A stretch of 64,000 nt of DNA. Source: Rhizobiales bacterium Ga0077537. Lineage in GTDB: Bacteria > Pseudomonadota > Alphaproteobacteria > Rhizobiales > Hyphomicrobiaceae. The notes beneath the pieces were generated by a model. The model saw nothing but the letters and a program-made list of their open reading frames with translations, was not told the origin of the DNA and did not search any database. This document shows, in pieces, positions 9,127-17,272 of this stretch (position 1 is its first letter; each line of letters starts with the position of its first letter). Location: the NCBI GenBank assembly GCA_001464955.1, contig LNEM01000009.1:1-64000 (forward strand), written 5' to 3'. The position numbers and the translations under genes were made by a program.

Positions 9127-9942
9127 ATGGACACGAGCGCGCGGCATCCGCGAACACTCTGGCGCCAAGGCGAAGGCGTTGATGGAGTTCGTGTGCTCGC
9201 GGAGGAGACGCCGGTAGCGATCAGCTTCAACGGCTCGACGCATGCCGTCCTGATGGCCACCCCGGCCGATCTCGAGGACCTCGCCGTAGGGTTCTCGGTG
9301 ACGGAGGGCATCGTTCGTGACGTCGACGCCATCGAGGCGATCGACGTGGTGGCCTTCGATCTCGGCCTCGATGTGCAGGTGCGGGTGCGGGAGGATGTGG
9401 CGCAGCGCCTGGCGGAGCGCCGCCGGAGCATGGCCGGGCCCGTAGGATGCGGGCTTTGCGGGCTCGAGAGCCTCGAGGCGGCGGCGCGACAACTCGCGCC
9501 GGTCACGAGCCGTCTCAGGTTCTCCGAGGCGTGTGTGCATGGAGCGGCGCGATCGCTGGAGACGTTCCAGACCCTCAATCGCATGACGTCATCCGTGCAT
9601 GCGGCCGGCTTCTTTCGCCCCGGCGAGGGCGTCAGTCTGGCGCGCGAGGACGTCGGACGGCACAACGCGGTCGACAAGCTGCTCGGTGCCTTGTTCCGGC
9701 GTGGCCTGTCGGGCGCCGACGGCGGGATCGTCGTCACGAGCCGCGTTTCGGTGGAACTGATCCAGAAAGCCGCCGTCTCGGGCGCCGGGCTCTTCGCGGC
9801 CATCTCGGCCCCCACGGCCCTTGCCGTGCGCACGGCCGTCGAGACCGGCATTACGCTCGTCGCCGTCGTGCGCGAGACGAGTTTCGAGTGCTTCACGCAT
9901 CCCGACCGCATCCAGCCGAAATTGATCGCCCATGTCGCCTGA
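9127..9942 (+). CDS. fdhD: FdhD, sulfur carrier for formate dehydrogenase maturation
   Basis: A 271-residue FdhD-family protein (called fdsC within fds operons) that transfers sulfur to, or chaperones, the bis-MGD cofactor before insertion into FdsA. The conserved paired cysteines are seen in GCGLCG. The middle carries the typical VHAAGFF and EDVGRHNAVDKL segments, and the C-terminal part has the SRVSVELIQKA stretch. It follows fdsA by 9 bases and overlaps fdsD by 11. Confidence 0.93.
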   Translation: MDTSARHPRTLWRQGEGVDGVRVLAEETPVAISFNGSTHAVLMATPADLEDLAVGFSVTEGIVRDVDAIEAIDVVAFDLGLDVQVRVREDVAQRLAERRRSMAGPVGCGLCGLESLEAAARQLAPVTSRLRFSEACVHGAARSLETFQTLNRMTSSVHAAGFFRPGEGVSLAREDVGRHNAVDKLLGALFRRGLSGADGGIVVTSRVSVELIQKAAVSGAGLFAAISAPTALAVRTAVETGITLVAVVRETSFECFTHPDRIQPKLIAHVA

Positions 9943-10159
9943 GAAACTCGTCTACATGGCCAACCAGATCGCCCGGTCGTTGCGGTCGCGCCCGCGGGGC
10001 GAAGCCGTGGCCGCCACCGCCGAGCATATCTCGAATTTCTGGGAGCCGCGGATGCGCACCGAGTTGTTCCGTCTGATGGACGAGAACGGCGAGCAGTTCG
10101 ACGCGATCGTGCGCGATGCGCGGCCTTCGATCCGCCCGGTGCGCGCGGCATCAGGCTGA
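9932..10159 (+). CDS. fdsD: formate dehydrogenase delta subunit
   Basis: A 75-residue FdsD protein, the last gene of the operon. Family-typical wording is visible: VYMANQIARSL near the start and ISNFWEPRMR in the middle. FdsD is needed for full activity or assembly of Fds enzymes, though its exact role is not settled. Its ATG lies inside the end of fdhD, so expression is coupled. The following 222 bases up to the tRNA hold no gene I can support. Confidence 0.92.
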   Translation: MSPEKLVYMANQIARSLRSRPRGEAVAATAEHISNFWEPRMRTELFRLMDENGEQFDAIVRDARPSIRPVRAASG

Positions 10160-10381
10160 GCGACCGGAGCAGGGAGACACGGCCGAACGCCGACTTTTCC
10201 GCTCCCCCAGGCTGTACTCGGTGCCAGGCAGTACGCGAGGCTTTTCGCTTGCCATTAGGTTCGGACCGGAGCCGGTGCCCCGCAGCGCGAATCACTGGCC
10301 GGGCGCGAGCAGCAGCTGCAATCTCGAAAACGTGCGAGATTCAGGCAGCTAGAGCAAGTACCTGATATCGCGTTGAAAAAA

Positions 10382-10459
10382 TGGTCGGAGCGAGAGGATT
10401 TGAACCTCCGACCCCCAGTCCCCCAGACTGGTGCGCTAACCAGGCTGCGCTACGCTCCG
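10382..10459 (-). tRNA. tRNA-Pro (anticodon GGG)
   Basis: The minus strand folds as a complete cloverleaf. The acceptor stem is CGGAGCG/CGCTCCG, the D arm contains AGCCTGGTTAGCGC, the anticodon stem is CCAGT/ACTGG around loop CTGGGGG (anticodon GGG), and the T arm contains GGTTCAAATCC. The 3' CCA is encoded. Six T residues (10376-10381 on the minus strand) follow the CCA at once and could end transcription. Confidence 0.95.
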
Positions 10460-10657
10460 GATTTTGTGCTCGGACACCAGCCAAAAGACGATCGGGCCGG
10501 GCGTCGGGCGTCTGCGACGACAAGCGTGCCGCGGACGTCGGCTGCGGGGGTACAGCTCAGAGGCCATGTAGCAGATCGGCGGCGGCGGCGCCAGACCTTG
10601 TTGACACGCCGCCCAGGGTTGTGCGCCGCGGGGGGGCAAGTTTTCGGCCTCGCGCTC

Positions 10658-10686
10658 TTGCAATCCGGATCGCGACAGGCTTTAAA
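10658..10686 (+). promoter_or_regulatory. candidate sigma70-type promoter for leuA
   Basis: TTGCAA at 10658-10663 and TTTAAA at 10681-10686 are separated by exactly 17 bases. This would start a transcript near 10693, about 75 bases before the leader peptide and 290 before leuA. The assignment rests on consensus matching only. Confidence 0.4.
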
Positions 10687-10767
10687 TGGGGCGATCGAGA
10701 GCGGGGCGCATGCGCCTCCCTGACGAGTGCCCGGTGGCTACGGGGCGCTCCGGCCAACCGGAAGACG

Positions 10768-10869
10768 ATGCGCACGACGACTGACAGCTCCGCGTTGACG
10801 ACGACTGCAATTTGCAGCCGCAACGCGTTGCGTGCGCCGCTCCTCACCCTCCTCCTTACGTGCCCCTGA
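10768..10869 (+). CDS. leuL: leucine leader peptide (attenuator)
   Basis: A 33-codon open frame 113 bases upstream of leuA, starting ATG at 10768 and ending TGA at 10867-10869. Its end reads LLTLLLT, five leucine codons within seven, just before the stop, and two more leucines occur earlier. Leucine-rich leader peptides ahead of leuA are the classic sensor of leucyl-tRNA supply: a ribosome stalled on these codons changes the fold of the RNA behind it. The start has only a weak ribosome site (GGAAG), so the exact N-terminus is uncertain. Confidence 0.55.
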   Translation: MRTTTDSSALTTTAICSRNALRAPLLTLLLTCP

Positions 10870-10913
10870 GCCTTCGAGGCTGAGGACCGACGGTCCGCAG
10901 CGGCGCTCAGGGG
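10863..10913 (+). promoter_or_regulatory. leuA leader RNA: competing stems of an attenuator
   Basis: Bases 10863-10871 can pair perfectly with 10905-10913 (9 bp). The first arm overlaps the leader-peptide stop codon, so a ribosome there would block it. Smaller hairpins inside are AGCCT-TCG-AGGCT (10870-10882 region) and GACC/GGTC (10886-10895). No T-run follows, so if this is an attenuator it may act through Rho or through access to the leuA ribosome site. Confidence 0.45.
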
Positions 10914-10982
10914 ATCAACGACGCAGCAGCAGCGATCAAGCGCCGGCTGGGCCCCAAGGGCTGGCTGGAACGAGGACACACA

Positions 10983-12584
10983 ATGAGCACGTCAGGCAAG
11001 CACGACACCGCCAGCATGGTGGCCGCGAACGCAGGCAAGGACCCCAAGGACCGCGTTCTGATTTTCGATACGACGCTGCGCGACGGCGAGCAGTCGCCGG
11101 GCGCGGCCATGACGATGGAGGACAAGCTCCGCGTGGCCGAACTCCTCGACGAGATGGGCGTCGACATCATCGAGGCAGGGTTCCCGATTTCCTCGAACGG
11201 TGATTTCGAGGCGGTTTCCGAGATTGCCAAACTCGTGAAGAACGCGGTCGTCTGCGGTCTCTCGCGCTCCAGCTTCGCCGACATCGACCGGGCCGGCGAG
11301 GCGGTGCGCCATGCCGTGAAGCCGCGCATCCATACGTTCATCTCGACGAGCCCCGTCCATCGCAAGTGGAAGCTGCAGATGGACGCCGACCAGGTCGTGG
11401 CGGCCGTCGGCGCGAGTGTGGCGCGGGCGCGGAGCTACACGGACAACGTCGAGTGGAGCGCGGAGGATGCGACGCGGACGGAGCGCGACGTACTGCTCCG
11501 GTGCTGCGAGATCGCGATCAAGCAGGGCGCGACGACGATCAACATTCCCGACACGGTCGGGTACTCGGTGCCGGAAGAATACTACGAGCTGATCAAGATG
11601 CTGCGCGAGACGGTGCCGGGTGGCGACAAGGTCGTGTGGTCGACGCATTGCCACAACGATCTCGGCATGGCCGTCGCCAACTCGCTCGCCGGCGTGCGGG
11701 CGGGCGCGCGGCAGATCGAATGCACGATCAACGGTCTCGGCGAGCGGGCCGGCAATGCCGCGCTCGAGGAAGTCGTGATGGCGATGAAGGTGCGCGGCGA
11801 CATTCTGCCCTACTGGACGGAAGTCGATTCGACGAAGTTCACGCGCGCCTCGAAGCTGGTGGCGGCCGTATCGGCATTCCCGGTGCAATACAACAAGGCG
11901 GTCGTCGGGCGGAATGCGTTCGCGCACGAGAGTGGCATCCATCAGGACGGAATGCTGAAGAACGTCGAGACGTACGAAATCATGAAGCCGGAGACCGTTG
12001 GGCTCTCGAAGTCGACGCTGTCGCTGGGCAAGCTCTCGGGTCGGGCCGCGTTCAAGGACAAGCTGAAGCAGCTCGGCTACGAACTGGGTGACAACGCCTT
12101 CCAGGATGCTTTCCGGCGCTTCAAGGATCTGGCGGACAAGAAGAAGCTGGTGTTCGACGAGGATATCGAGGCGCTGGTCGATCAGGAGGTCGCGACGCAA
12201 TACGACCGGATCAAGCTGGTCGGGCTGTCGGTCTCGGCGGGCACCGGTGCGCCGCCCAAGGCCTCGGTGACGCTCGAGGTCGACGGCGTGCAGACCTCGA
12301 AGGACGCGAGCGGAGACGGGCCGGTCGATTCGATCTTCAAGGCGATCAAGGCGATCGTTCCGCACGAGGCGCGGCTGCCGCTCTACCAGGTCATGGCCGT
12401 GACCGAGGGCACGGACGCCCAGGCCGAGGTGATGGTGCGCCTCGAGGAGAACGGCAAGGAAGTGACGGGCCGCGGCGCCGATACGGACACCATGGTCGCC
12501 TCGGCGCGGGCCTACGTGACGGCGCTCAACAAGCTCCTCATGAAGCGCCAGCGCGGACCCAACGCCCAGGCCATGGCGTCCTGA
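10983..12584 (+). CDS. leuA: 2-isopropylmalate synthase
   Basis: A 533-residue LeuA that condenses acetyl-CoA with 2-ketoisovalerate in the first committed step of leucine synthesis. The catalytic TIM barrel shows DTTLRDGEQSPG near residue 22, the metal-binding THCHNDLGMAVANS motif and NGLGERAGN. The C-terminal regulatory domain (~410-520), which binds leucine for feedback inhibition, is complete. The N-terminal extension of about 15 residues before the barrel is ordinary. It stands alone behind the leader region above. Confidence 0.96.
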   Translation: MSTSGKHDTASMVAANAGKDPKDRVLIFDTTLRDGEQSPGAAMTMEDKLRVAELLDEMGVDIIEAGFPISSNGDFEAVSEIAKLVKNAVVCGLSRSSFADIDRAGEAVRHAVKPRIHTFISTSPVHRKWKLQMDADQVVAAVGASVARARSYTDNVEWSAEDATRTERDVLLRCCEIAIKQGATTINIPDTVGYSVPEEYYELIKMLRETVPGGDKVVWSTHCHNDLGMAVANSLAGVRAGARQIECTINGLGERAGNAALEEVVMAMKVRGDILPYWTEVDSTKFTRASKLVAAVSAFPVQYNKAVVGRNAFAHESGIHQDGMLKNVETYEIMKPETVGLSKSTLSLGKLSGRAAFKDKLKQLGYELGDNAFQDAFRRFKDLADKKKLVFDEDIEALVDQEVATQYDRIKLVGLSVSAGTGAPPKASVTLEVDGVQTSKDASGDGPVDSIFKAIKAIVPHEARLPLYQVMAVTEGTDAQAEVMVRLEENGKEVTGRGADTDTMVASARAYVTALNKLLMKRQRGPNAQAMAS

Positions 12585-12654
12585 AATCGTGCTGCGAGGG
12601 GCTTGCCGCCCCTCGCGGTGCCGACGTTGCCGTGTTCCGGGTCGGGCGGAGGTC

Positions 12655-13176
12655 ATGAGCGGTATCGACATCGCGCTCCGGCTGCTCGGGGCGTTCTACA
12701 TCGTGGCGGGCCTGCTGGTGGTCCGGGCCTTCGCCATGTCGCGTCTGCTCGACCATGCGATCGAGCGCCTGACCGGGGAGCGGGACGGACGGGCGGCAGC
12801 CATACGTGCGGCGTGGAACGTCGCCACGGCGGTGTTCACGTTCGCCGGCGGCATGGCGCTCCTGCTGCTCTGGGAGGGGGCGGCGGTCCTGTTCGCTGCC
12901 TCGCTGGCGTGGCAGGCGCTCTACATCGGATGGGTTGCACCTCGCCTTCTCGATCCGGCCGATCCGCCAGACCCCGAGGGACGCCAGCAGTCGATCAACG
13001 CGGCGGCGATCTATTCGGCGGCGACCGGCTGGGTGCTCTGGGCCTGGTGGCACGGGCGACTCCGCTTGTTCGCCGACCTGTCGGTCGTGGAGGCGTTCGT
13101 CGGCGTGGCATCGGTCGCCGGCCTGACCGGATATGCGGTGTGGGTCGGGTTGCGGCCGGCGTCCGGCGACGACTGA
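12655..13176 (+). CDS. small integral membrane protein, unknown function
   Basis: A 173-residue protein with about four or five hydrophobic segments (residues ~5-25, 50-75, 78-95, 115-135 and 145-165). The ATG at 12655 follows CGGAGG. I do not recognise the family. It lies 70 bases after leuA and 68 bases before the TIR-domain gene on the same strand, so co-transcription with either is possible. Nothing in the sequence indicates a substrate. Confidence 0.65.
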   Translation: MSGIDIALRLLGAFYIVAGLLVVRAFAMSRLLDHAIERLTGERDGRAAAIRAAWNVATAVFTFAGGMALLLLWEGAAVLFAASLAWQALYIGWVAPRLLDPADPPDPEGRQQSINAAAIYSAATGWVLWAWWHGRLRLFADLSVVEAFVGVASVAGLTGYAVWVGLRPASGDD

Positions 13177-13244
13177 GCGACGTTGTCTCATCGTCCGACG
13201 CGGGATGGCTTGGCGCCGCACCATTTCGTGCAGCAGGGCGGGAC

Positions 13245-14639
13245 ATGACGGCCAAGATTTTTCTCAACTATCGGCGGACCGACGCTGACGCTTGGGCCGA
13301 TCGGGTGTTCGAGCGCCTCGTCCGGCAATTCCCGCGCGAGAACGTGTTCATGGACATCGATGGGAACATTCCCTTCGGCTTTCCGTGGGCCAAGTGGCTC
13401 GATGATCAGGTGGCCGCCTGCGACCTGATGCTGGTTCTGATCGGGCGCACCTGGGTTGCGGAGTTCCAGGCGCGCTCGGACCCGGACGAGCGCGATTTCG
13501 TGCGTGTCGAGATCGAGAGTGCACTGGCGCGGCGCATTCCGGTCGTGCCGGTGTTTCTGGGCGACGCGCCGGTCCCGAAGAGTGCCGATCTCCCCCCGAG
13601 CGTCCGCCCGCTACTCTCGCTGCAGGCGGCACGCCTGCAGCGGCTGAGTTTCGATAGCGATGCCGAAACACTGGTTTCGGGCGTGGCGCGCTCGATCGCG
13701 CTGGCGCGGGGCGAGGTGGTGGCCAAGCCGGCGGTTCAGCGACGGCCGCCGACTGTGTCACCGCCGTCGCTCCGGCTGCCGGCTGTGAGCGCGTCGGTAC
13801 AGCCGCAGGCCGAGGCGCGGCGCGGCAAGTTCCGTGCGATGGTCGGGCTGCCGGGCGCGGAGGCCGAGCGCTGGCTCGCCCCCGGCGATACCGTCCGCGA
13901 TGCGGACTTCGCGCCGGAGATGGTGCTGGTGCCCCCGGGTAAATTCTGGATGGGCTCGAAGGATGGTCAGGGTCGCGACAACGAGCGGCCGCAGCATGAG
14001 GTGATGATCGCATACCCGCTGCTGGTCGGGAAGTACCCGGTGACCTTCGATGAGTGGGACGCCTACGTCGCCAAGGCCGCCGGCTCCAAGCCGCACAATC
14101 CGGACGATCAAGGCTGGGGGCGCGGGCGCCGGCCCGTGATCAACGTTTCCTGGCACGACGCCAAGGCCTATGCAGATTGGCTCTCCAAGGTGACGGGCAA
14201 GACCTACCGGCTTCTGACCGAGGCGGAGTGGGAGTACTGTTGTCGCGCCGGAACGGAGACGGCCTTCTCGTTCGGGGAGATGATCTCGACGGATCAGGCG
14301 AACTACAATGGCAACTACACCTACGGATCGGGCAACAAGGGGAAATACCGGAAGCGCACAACCGAGGTGGGCTCCTTCCCGGCCAATCCCTTTGGCCTGC
14401 ACGATATGCACGGCAACGTCTTGGAATGGTGCGAGGATGCGTGGTTCGAGAGCTACGTCGGCGCTCCATCGGACGGCTCGGCACGAACGAATGTGGATGC
14501 ATCCGTTTCCCGCGTTCTTCGCGGCGGTTCCTGGTTCGACGTTCCGCAGTACCTCCGTTCGGCGAACCGCGACAGGGGCCGGCCGGGCAACCGCATCATC
14601 GACCACGGCTTCCGTTTGGCGAGGACGTTACCTCCTTGA
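13245..14639 (+). CDS. TIR domain fused to FGE-sulfatase-like (C-lectin fold) domain
   Basis: A 464-residue two-domain protein. Residues 1-150 form a TIR domain (IFLNYRR opening, a DxD loop, then RDFVRVEIESAL where the catalytic-type Glu of NAD-cleaving TIRs lies). A proline-rich linker (~165-200) leads to an FGE-sulfatase/SUMF1-like domain (~215-464) with MVLVPPGKFWMGS, LLTEAEWEYCCRAG, GNVLEWCEDAW and RVLRGGSWFD. The paired cysteines that make a true formylglycine-generating enzyme follow the GGS motif; here that place reads FDVPQYLRSAN and has none. The domain is more likely a binding module than an enzyme. There is no signal peptide. A sensor-effector role is inferred. Confidence 0.8.
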   Translation: MTAKIFLNYRRTDADAWADRVFERLVRQFPRENVFMDIDGNIPFGFPWAKWLDDQVAACDLMLVLIGRTWVAEFQARSDPDERDFVRVEIESALARRIPVVPVFLGDAPVPKSADLPPSVRPLLSLQAARLQRLSFDSDAETLVSGVARSIALARGEVVAKPAVQRRPPTVSPPSLRLPAVSASVQPQAEARRGKFRAMVGLPGAEAERWLAPGDTVRDADFAPEMVLVPPGKFWMGSKDGQGRDNERPQHEVMIAYPLLVGKYPVTFDEWDAYVAKAAGSKPHNPDDQGWGRGRRPVINVSWHDAKAYADWLSKVTGKTYRLLTEAEWEYCCRAGTETAFSFGEMISTDQANYNGNYTYGSGNKGKYRKRTTEVGSFPANPFGLHDMHGNVLEWCEDAWFESYVGAPSDGSARTNVDASVSRVLRGGSWFDVPQYLRSANRDRGRPGNRIIDHGFRLARTLPP

Positions 14640-14702
14640 TCTTTACCTTTTTACGTCCAGCGCGTGGATGTAGCCCCGGGGGCACTTTTGGTCATCGCGG
14701 GT

Positions 14703-14770
14703 CCAGGGCCTATGGCCCTGGTCGGGGAGCGTGAGGGGCCGAAGGCCCTTCACATGTCGCCCGAAGGGCG
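14703..14770. repeat. cluster of three short perfect hairpins
   Basis: Three adjacent palindromes lie between the TIR gene and the Uma2 gene: an 8-bp stem with loop TAT (14703-14721), GGGCC-GAA-GGCCC (14736-14748) and CGCCC-GAA-GGGCG (14758-14770). None is followed by a T-run on the plus strand. They may form an end-of-transcript structure or a REP-like element. Confidence 0.45.
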
Positions 14771-14819
14771 AATGAAGCCTCACCTCGCTCGGACTCTCAA
14801 CCTGTGCTAGTTTCCTCTC

Positions 14820-15392
14820 ATGACCGCCGTCACCCGAAACCGCCCCGCGACCTACGCCGATCTGGAGGCGCTGCCGGCCCATATGGTCGGCCAGATCCTT
14901 TACGGCGCGCTCCACGCCCATCCCCGGCCCGCGCCGCGCCACGCCTTTGCGTTCACGCGGCTGGTCTCCGAAATTGGCGGCCCGTTCGATCGCGGCCGCG
15001 GCGGTCCTGGCGGCTGGCTCTTTCTGGCCGAGCCGGAGTTGCACCTCGGCCCACACGTCGTCGTGCCGGACATCGCCGGCTGGCGTCGCGAGCGCTTGCC
15101 CCGGCTCCCTGATACGGCCTTCATCGAGACGGCGCCGGATTGGGTGTGCGAGGTGCTGTCGCCGTCCACGGCCCGCATCGACCGGACGGACAAGCTTGCC
15201 ATCTACGCCGCGTTCGGCGTCGGCCATGCTTGGTACGTGGACCCCATCGCGCGCACGCTGGAAGTGTTCGAGCTGACGGGCGGCAAGTGGCTGCTCGCCG
15301 CCACCTTCAAGGATGCCGATCCCGTGACGGCGCCGCCATTCTCGGAGCACACCTTCGCTCTCGACGTGCTGTGGCCGGACGAGGCGGCGTGA
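14820..15392 (+). CDS. Uma2 family (DUF820) protein
   Basis: A 190-residue protein of the Uma2/DUF820 family, with a restriction-endonuclease-like fold. The core motif is present: VVPDIAGW, then FIETAPDWVCEVLSPSTARIDR and KLAIYAAFGVGHAWYVDP. The Asp of PDI, the Glu of CEVLS and the Lys of DKLAIY correspond to the usual PD-(D/E)xK-like residues. The cellular role of the family is poorly known; members are abundant in cyanobacteria and scattered elsewhere, often in accessory regions. Here it follows the TIR fusion and a hairpin cluster. Confidence 0.85.
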   Translation: MTAVTRNRPATYADLEALPAHMVGQILYGALHAHPRPAPRHAFAFTRLVSEIGGPFDRGRGGPGGWLFLAEPELHLGPHVVVPDIAGWRRERLPRLPDTAFIETAPDWVCEVLSPSTARIDRTDKLAIYAAFGVGHAWYVDPIARTLEVFELTGGKWLLAATFKDADPVTAPPFSEHTFALDVLWPDEAA

Positions 15393-15479
15393 AAGATCGC
15401 ACGTACGCCCCGCGACACGTGGGCGGATAATGTGCTAAGCGCAGGTCGATAGGCCGACCAAGGGAGTGTCGGGCGCACT

Positions 15480-16505
15480 ATGGCGCGAGTTTTCTCCGAC
15501 GACATCGCGATCGATCTCGGGACGGCAAACACCCTCGTGCATGTGCTAGGACGGGGGATCGTGATCGACGAGCCATCGGTGGTCGCGATCCAGAACCGGG
15601 GCGGCGTGCGAGAGATGCTGGCGGTCGGCCAGCGGGCTCGCGACATGGTGGGCAAGACGCCCGAGGCGACCGAACTCCTGCGCCCGATGCGGGATGGGGT
15701 CATTGCCGATTTCGTGGCGACGGAGGAGATGCTCCGGCAGTTCATCCGGCGGGCGAAGTCGATGCTGGGGTTCAGGCGGCCCCGCATCCTGATCTGCGTA
15801 CCGGCGGGGGCGACTCCCGTCGAGCGGCGAGCGGTCTACGAAACCGCTGTTTCGGCCGGCGCCCGGCGGGTATTCTTGATCGAGGAGCCGGTGGCGGCCG
15901 CGATCGGGGCCGGGCTCTCCATCGACGACCCGGTGGCGCACATGGTCGTGGACATCGGCGGCGGGACGACGGATATCGCCGTGCTCGCCATGGGGGACGT
16001 TGTGCAGGCACGCTCGTTCCGGTGTGCGGGCAACGCCATGGACGACGCGATCTCGCGCTATATCCGGCAGGAGCATGGGCTGATCGTCGGCCCGGCGAAC
16101 GCCGAGCGGATCAAGGTCCAGGCCGGAACCGCCATGCGGTCAGCCGGCGCGCGGACGGCTGAAATCCGGATCAGGGGGCGGGACCGGCGCACGGGATCGC
16201 CGAAATCCGTCGTGCTCGCGCCCGCCGATATCGCGGCGGCGCTCGAGACGTCGATCGCCGACATCGCGGACTTCATCCGACGTGCCATCGACGACCTGCC
16301 CGGGGACATCCGGGAAGACGTGGAGGTGCGGGGCATCTCGCTGTCCGGCGGCGGAGCCATGCTGCACGGGCTCGACCGAGAAATGGAACGGCGCGTCGGG
16401 CTGGCGTTCCGGGTGCCAGCGTCGCCGATGCACTGCGTGATCGAAGGGACCGCGCGCATCCTCGAGACGCTGGGGCAGCGCCGGCATCTGCTGCTCGAGG
16501 CGTAG
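15480..16505 (+). CDS. mreB: MreB-family actin-like rod-shape protein
   Basis: A 341-residue bacterial actin homologue. The phosphate-1 loop [13 protein letters not shown] is at the start, then the connecting segment [11 protein letters not shown], phosphate-2 [12 protein letters not shown] and the adenosine motif [12 protein letters not shown]. MreB filaments direct lateral wall growth under the inner membrane. No mreC, mreD, pbp2 or rodA follows; rpoZ is next. That suggests either a relocated mreB or a second paralogue, with the mreBCD operon elsewhere. Confidence 0.88.
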   Translation: MARVFSDDIAIDLGTANTLVHVLGRGIVIDEPSVVAIQNRGGVREMLAVGQRARDMVGKTPEATELLRPMRDGVIADFVATEEMLRQFIRRAKSMLGFRRPRILICVPAGATPVERRAVYETAVSAGARRVFLIEEPVAAAIGAGLSIDDPVAHMVVDIGGGTTDIAVLAMGDVVQARSFRCAGNAMDDAISRYIRQEHGLIVGPANAERIKVQAGTAMRSAGARTAEIRIRGRDRRTGSPKSVVLAPADIAAALETSIADIADFIRRAIDDLPGDIREDVEVRGISLSGGGAMLHGLDREMERRVGLAFRVPASPMHCVIEGTARILETLGQRRHLLLEA

Positions 16506-16523
16506 CGGACCAGTGCGCATGCA

Positions 16524-16551
16524 AAGTTGCGCCATGTAGGGGATGCAACTT
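16524..16551. promoter_or_regulatory. inverted repeat between mreB and rpoZ
   Basis: AAGTTGC (16524-16530) and GCAACTT (16545-16551) form a perfect 7-bp inverted repeat with a 14-base loop just after the mreB stop. There is no T-run, so it could be a weak end hairpin or a protein-binding site upstream of rpoZ. The rest of the 245-base gap shows no gene I can support. Confidence 0.3.
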
Positions 16552-16750
16552 GTCCTGGCCGGGAATTCGTGCCATATGCTTCCGCTTCCGAGAACAGGCT
16601 CGCGTACGAACACCCCGCCCGGTCCGCGCGTGCGTCGACCGCGAGGCGAGGGTTCCCGGGGGCCAAGGGCCGGCGCCGTTGCGGTTCGGTGAAGCAGGCT
16701 GCACCGCCGAGACCCGGCAACGATCGCCGCCAACAGAGACGAGGTTTCAT

Positions 16751-17194
16751 ATGGCTCGCGTTACCGTCGAGGATTGTGTCGACAAGGTCTCCAACCGGTT
16801 CGAGCTTGTGCTGCTGGCGGCTCATCGGGCCCGCGCCATCGCCAACGGCTCGGCGCTGACAGTGGAGCCGGAGAACGACAAGAATCCGGTGCTCGCGCTC
16901 CGCGAAGTGGCCGACCAGACCGTCTCCCCCGACGATCTCCGGGAAAGCCTCATTCATTCGATCCAGAAGAACGTCGAAGTGGACGAGCCGGAAGCCGGCT
17001 CCGCGCCTCTGCTGACGACGGATCGCCGGCCGACCCTCGGCCGCGACGACCAGAGTTCCGACATGATCGTCGACCAGATCACCATGACGGAAGAGCAGCT
17101 GCTGCGCGGGATGGAAAGCCTGACGCCGTCGGAGCCGTCATCGAATGGATCGGGTGGCGGTGGTGGCGGCGGCGGCGGAAGCCGGGGGCGGTAA
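16751..17194 (+). CDS. rpoZ: RNA polymerase omega subunit
   Basis: A 147-residue omega subunit that binds the C-terminus of beta-prime and helps assemble RNA polymerase; in many bacteria it also forms part of a ppGpp site. The opening [20 protein letters not shown] is diagnostic, followed by AAHRARAI and [11 protein letters not shown]. The C-terminus has an acidic tail and ends with a run of nine glycines. It sits directly upstream of rel, the usual pairing in Proteobacteria. The ATG at 16751 is certain from the motif. Confidence 0.97.
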   Translation: MARVTVEDCVDKVSNRFELVLLAAHRARAIANGSALTVEPENDKNPVLALREVADQTVSPDDLRESLIHSIQKNVEVDEPEAGSAPLLTTDRRPTLGRDDQSSDMIVDQITMTEEQLLRGMESLTPSEPSSNGSGGGGGGGGGSRGR

Positions 17195-17272
17195 GGGGCG
17201 GCTCCGGGCGGGAGCGAGGCGCGGGGACGGCTCCTCGCCTTTCCTGCCGGAAGGGCAGGGGATGCCGCTCAG

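Noticed and set aside
10373-10869. Open frames crossing the tRNA region, including one reading MVGARGFEPPTPSPPDWC
   Set aside because: This is the well-known artefact from translating a tRNA-Pro gene on the opposite strand. The downstream tail of one of these frames contains the leucine leader peptide, which is annotated separately with its own start.
13245-14639. Annotation as a formylglycine-generating enzyme (sulfatase activator)
   Set aside because: The paired cysteines after the GGS motif are missing and no sulfatase gene is nearby.
14480-14639. Diversity-generating retroelement variable region
   Set aside because: The C-terminal wording fits a DGR-type variable protein, but no reverse transcriptase, template repeat or A-rich codon pattern is present in the window.
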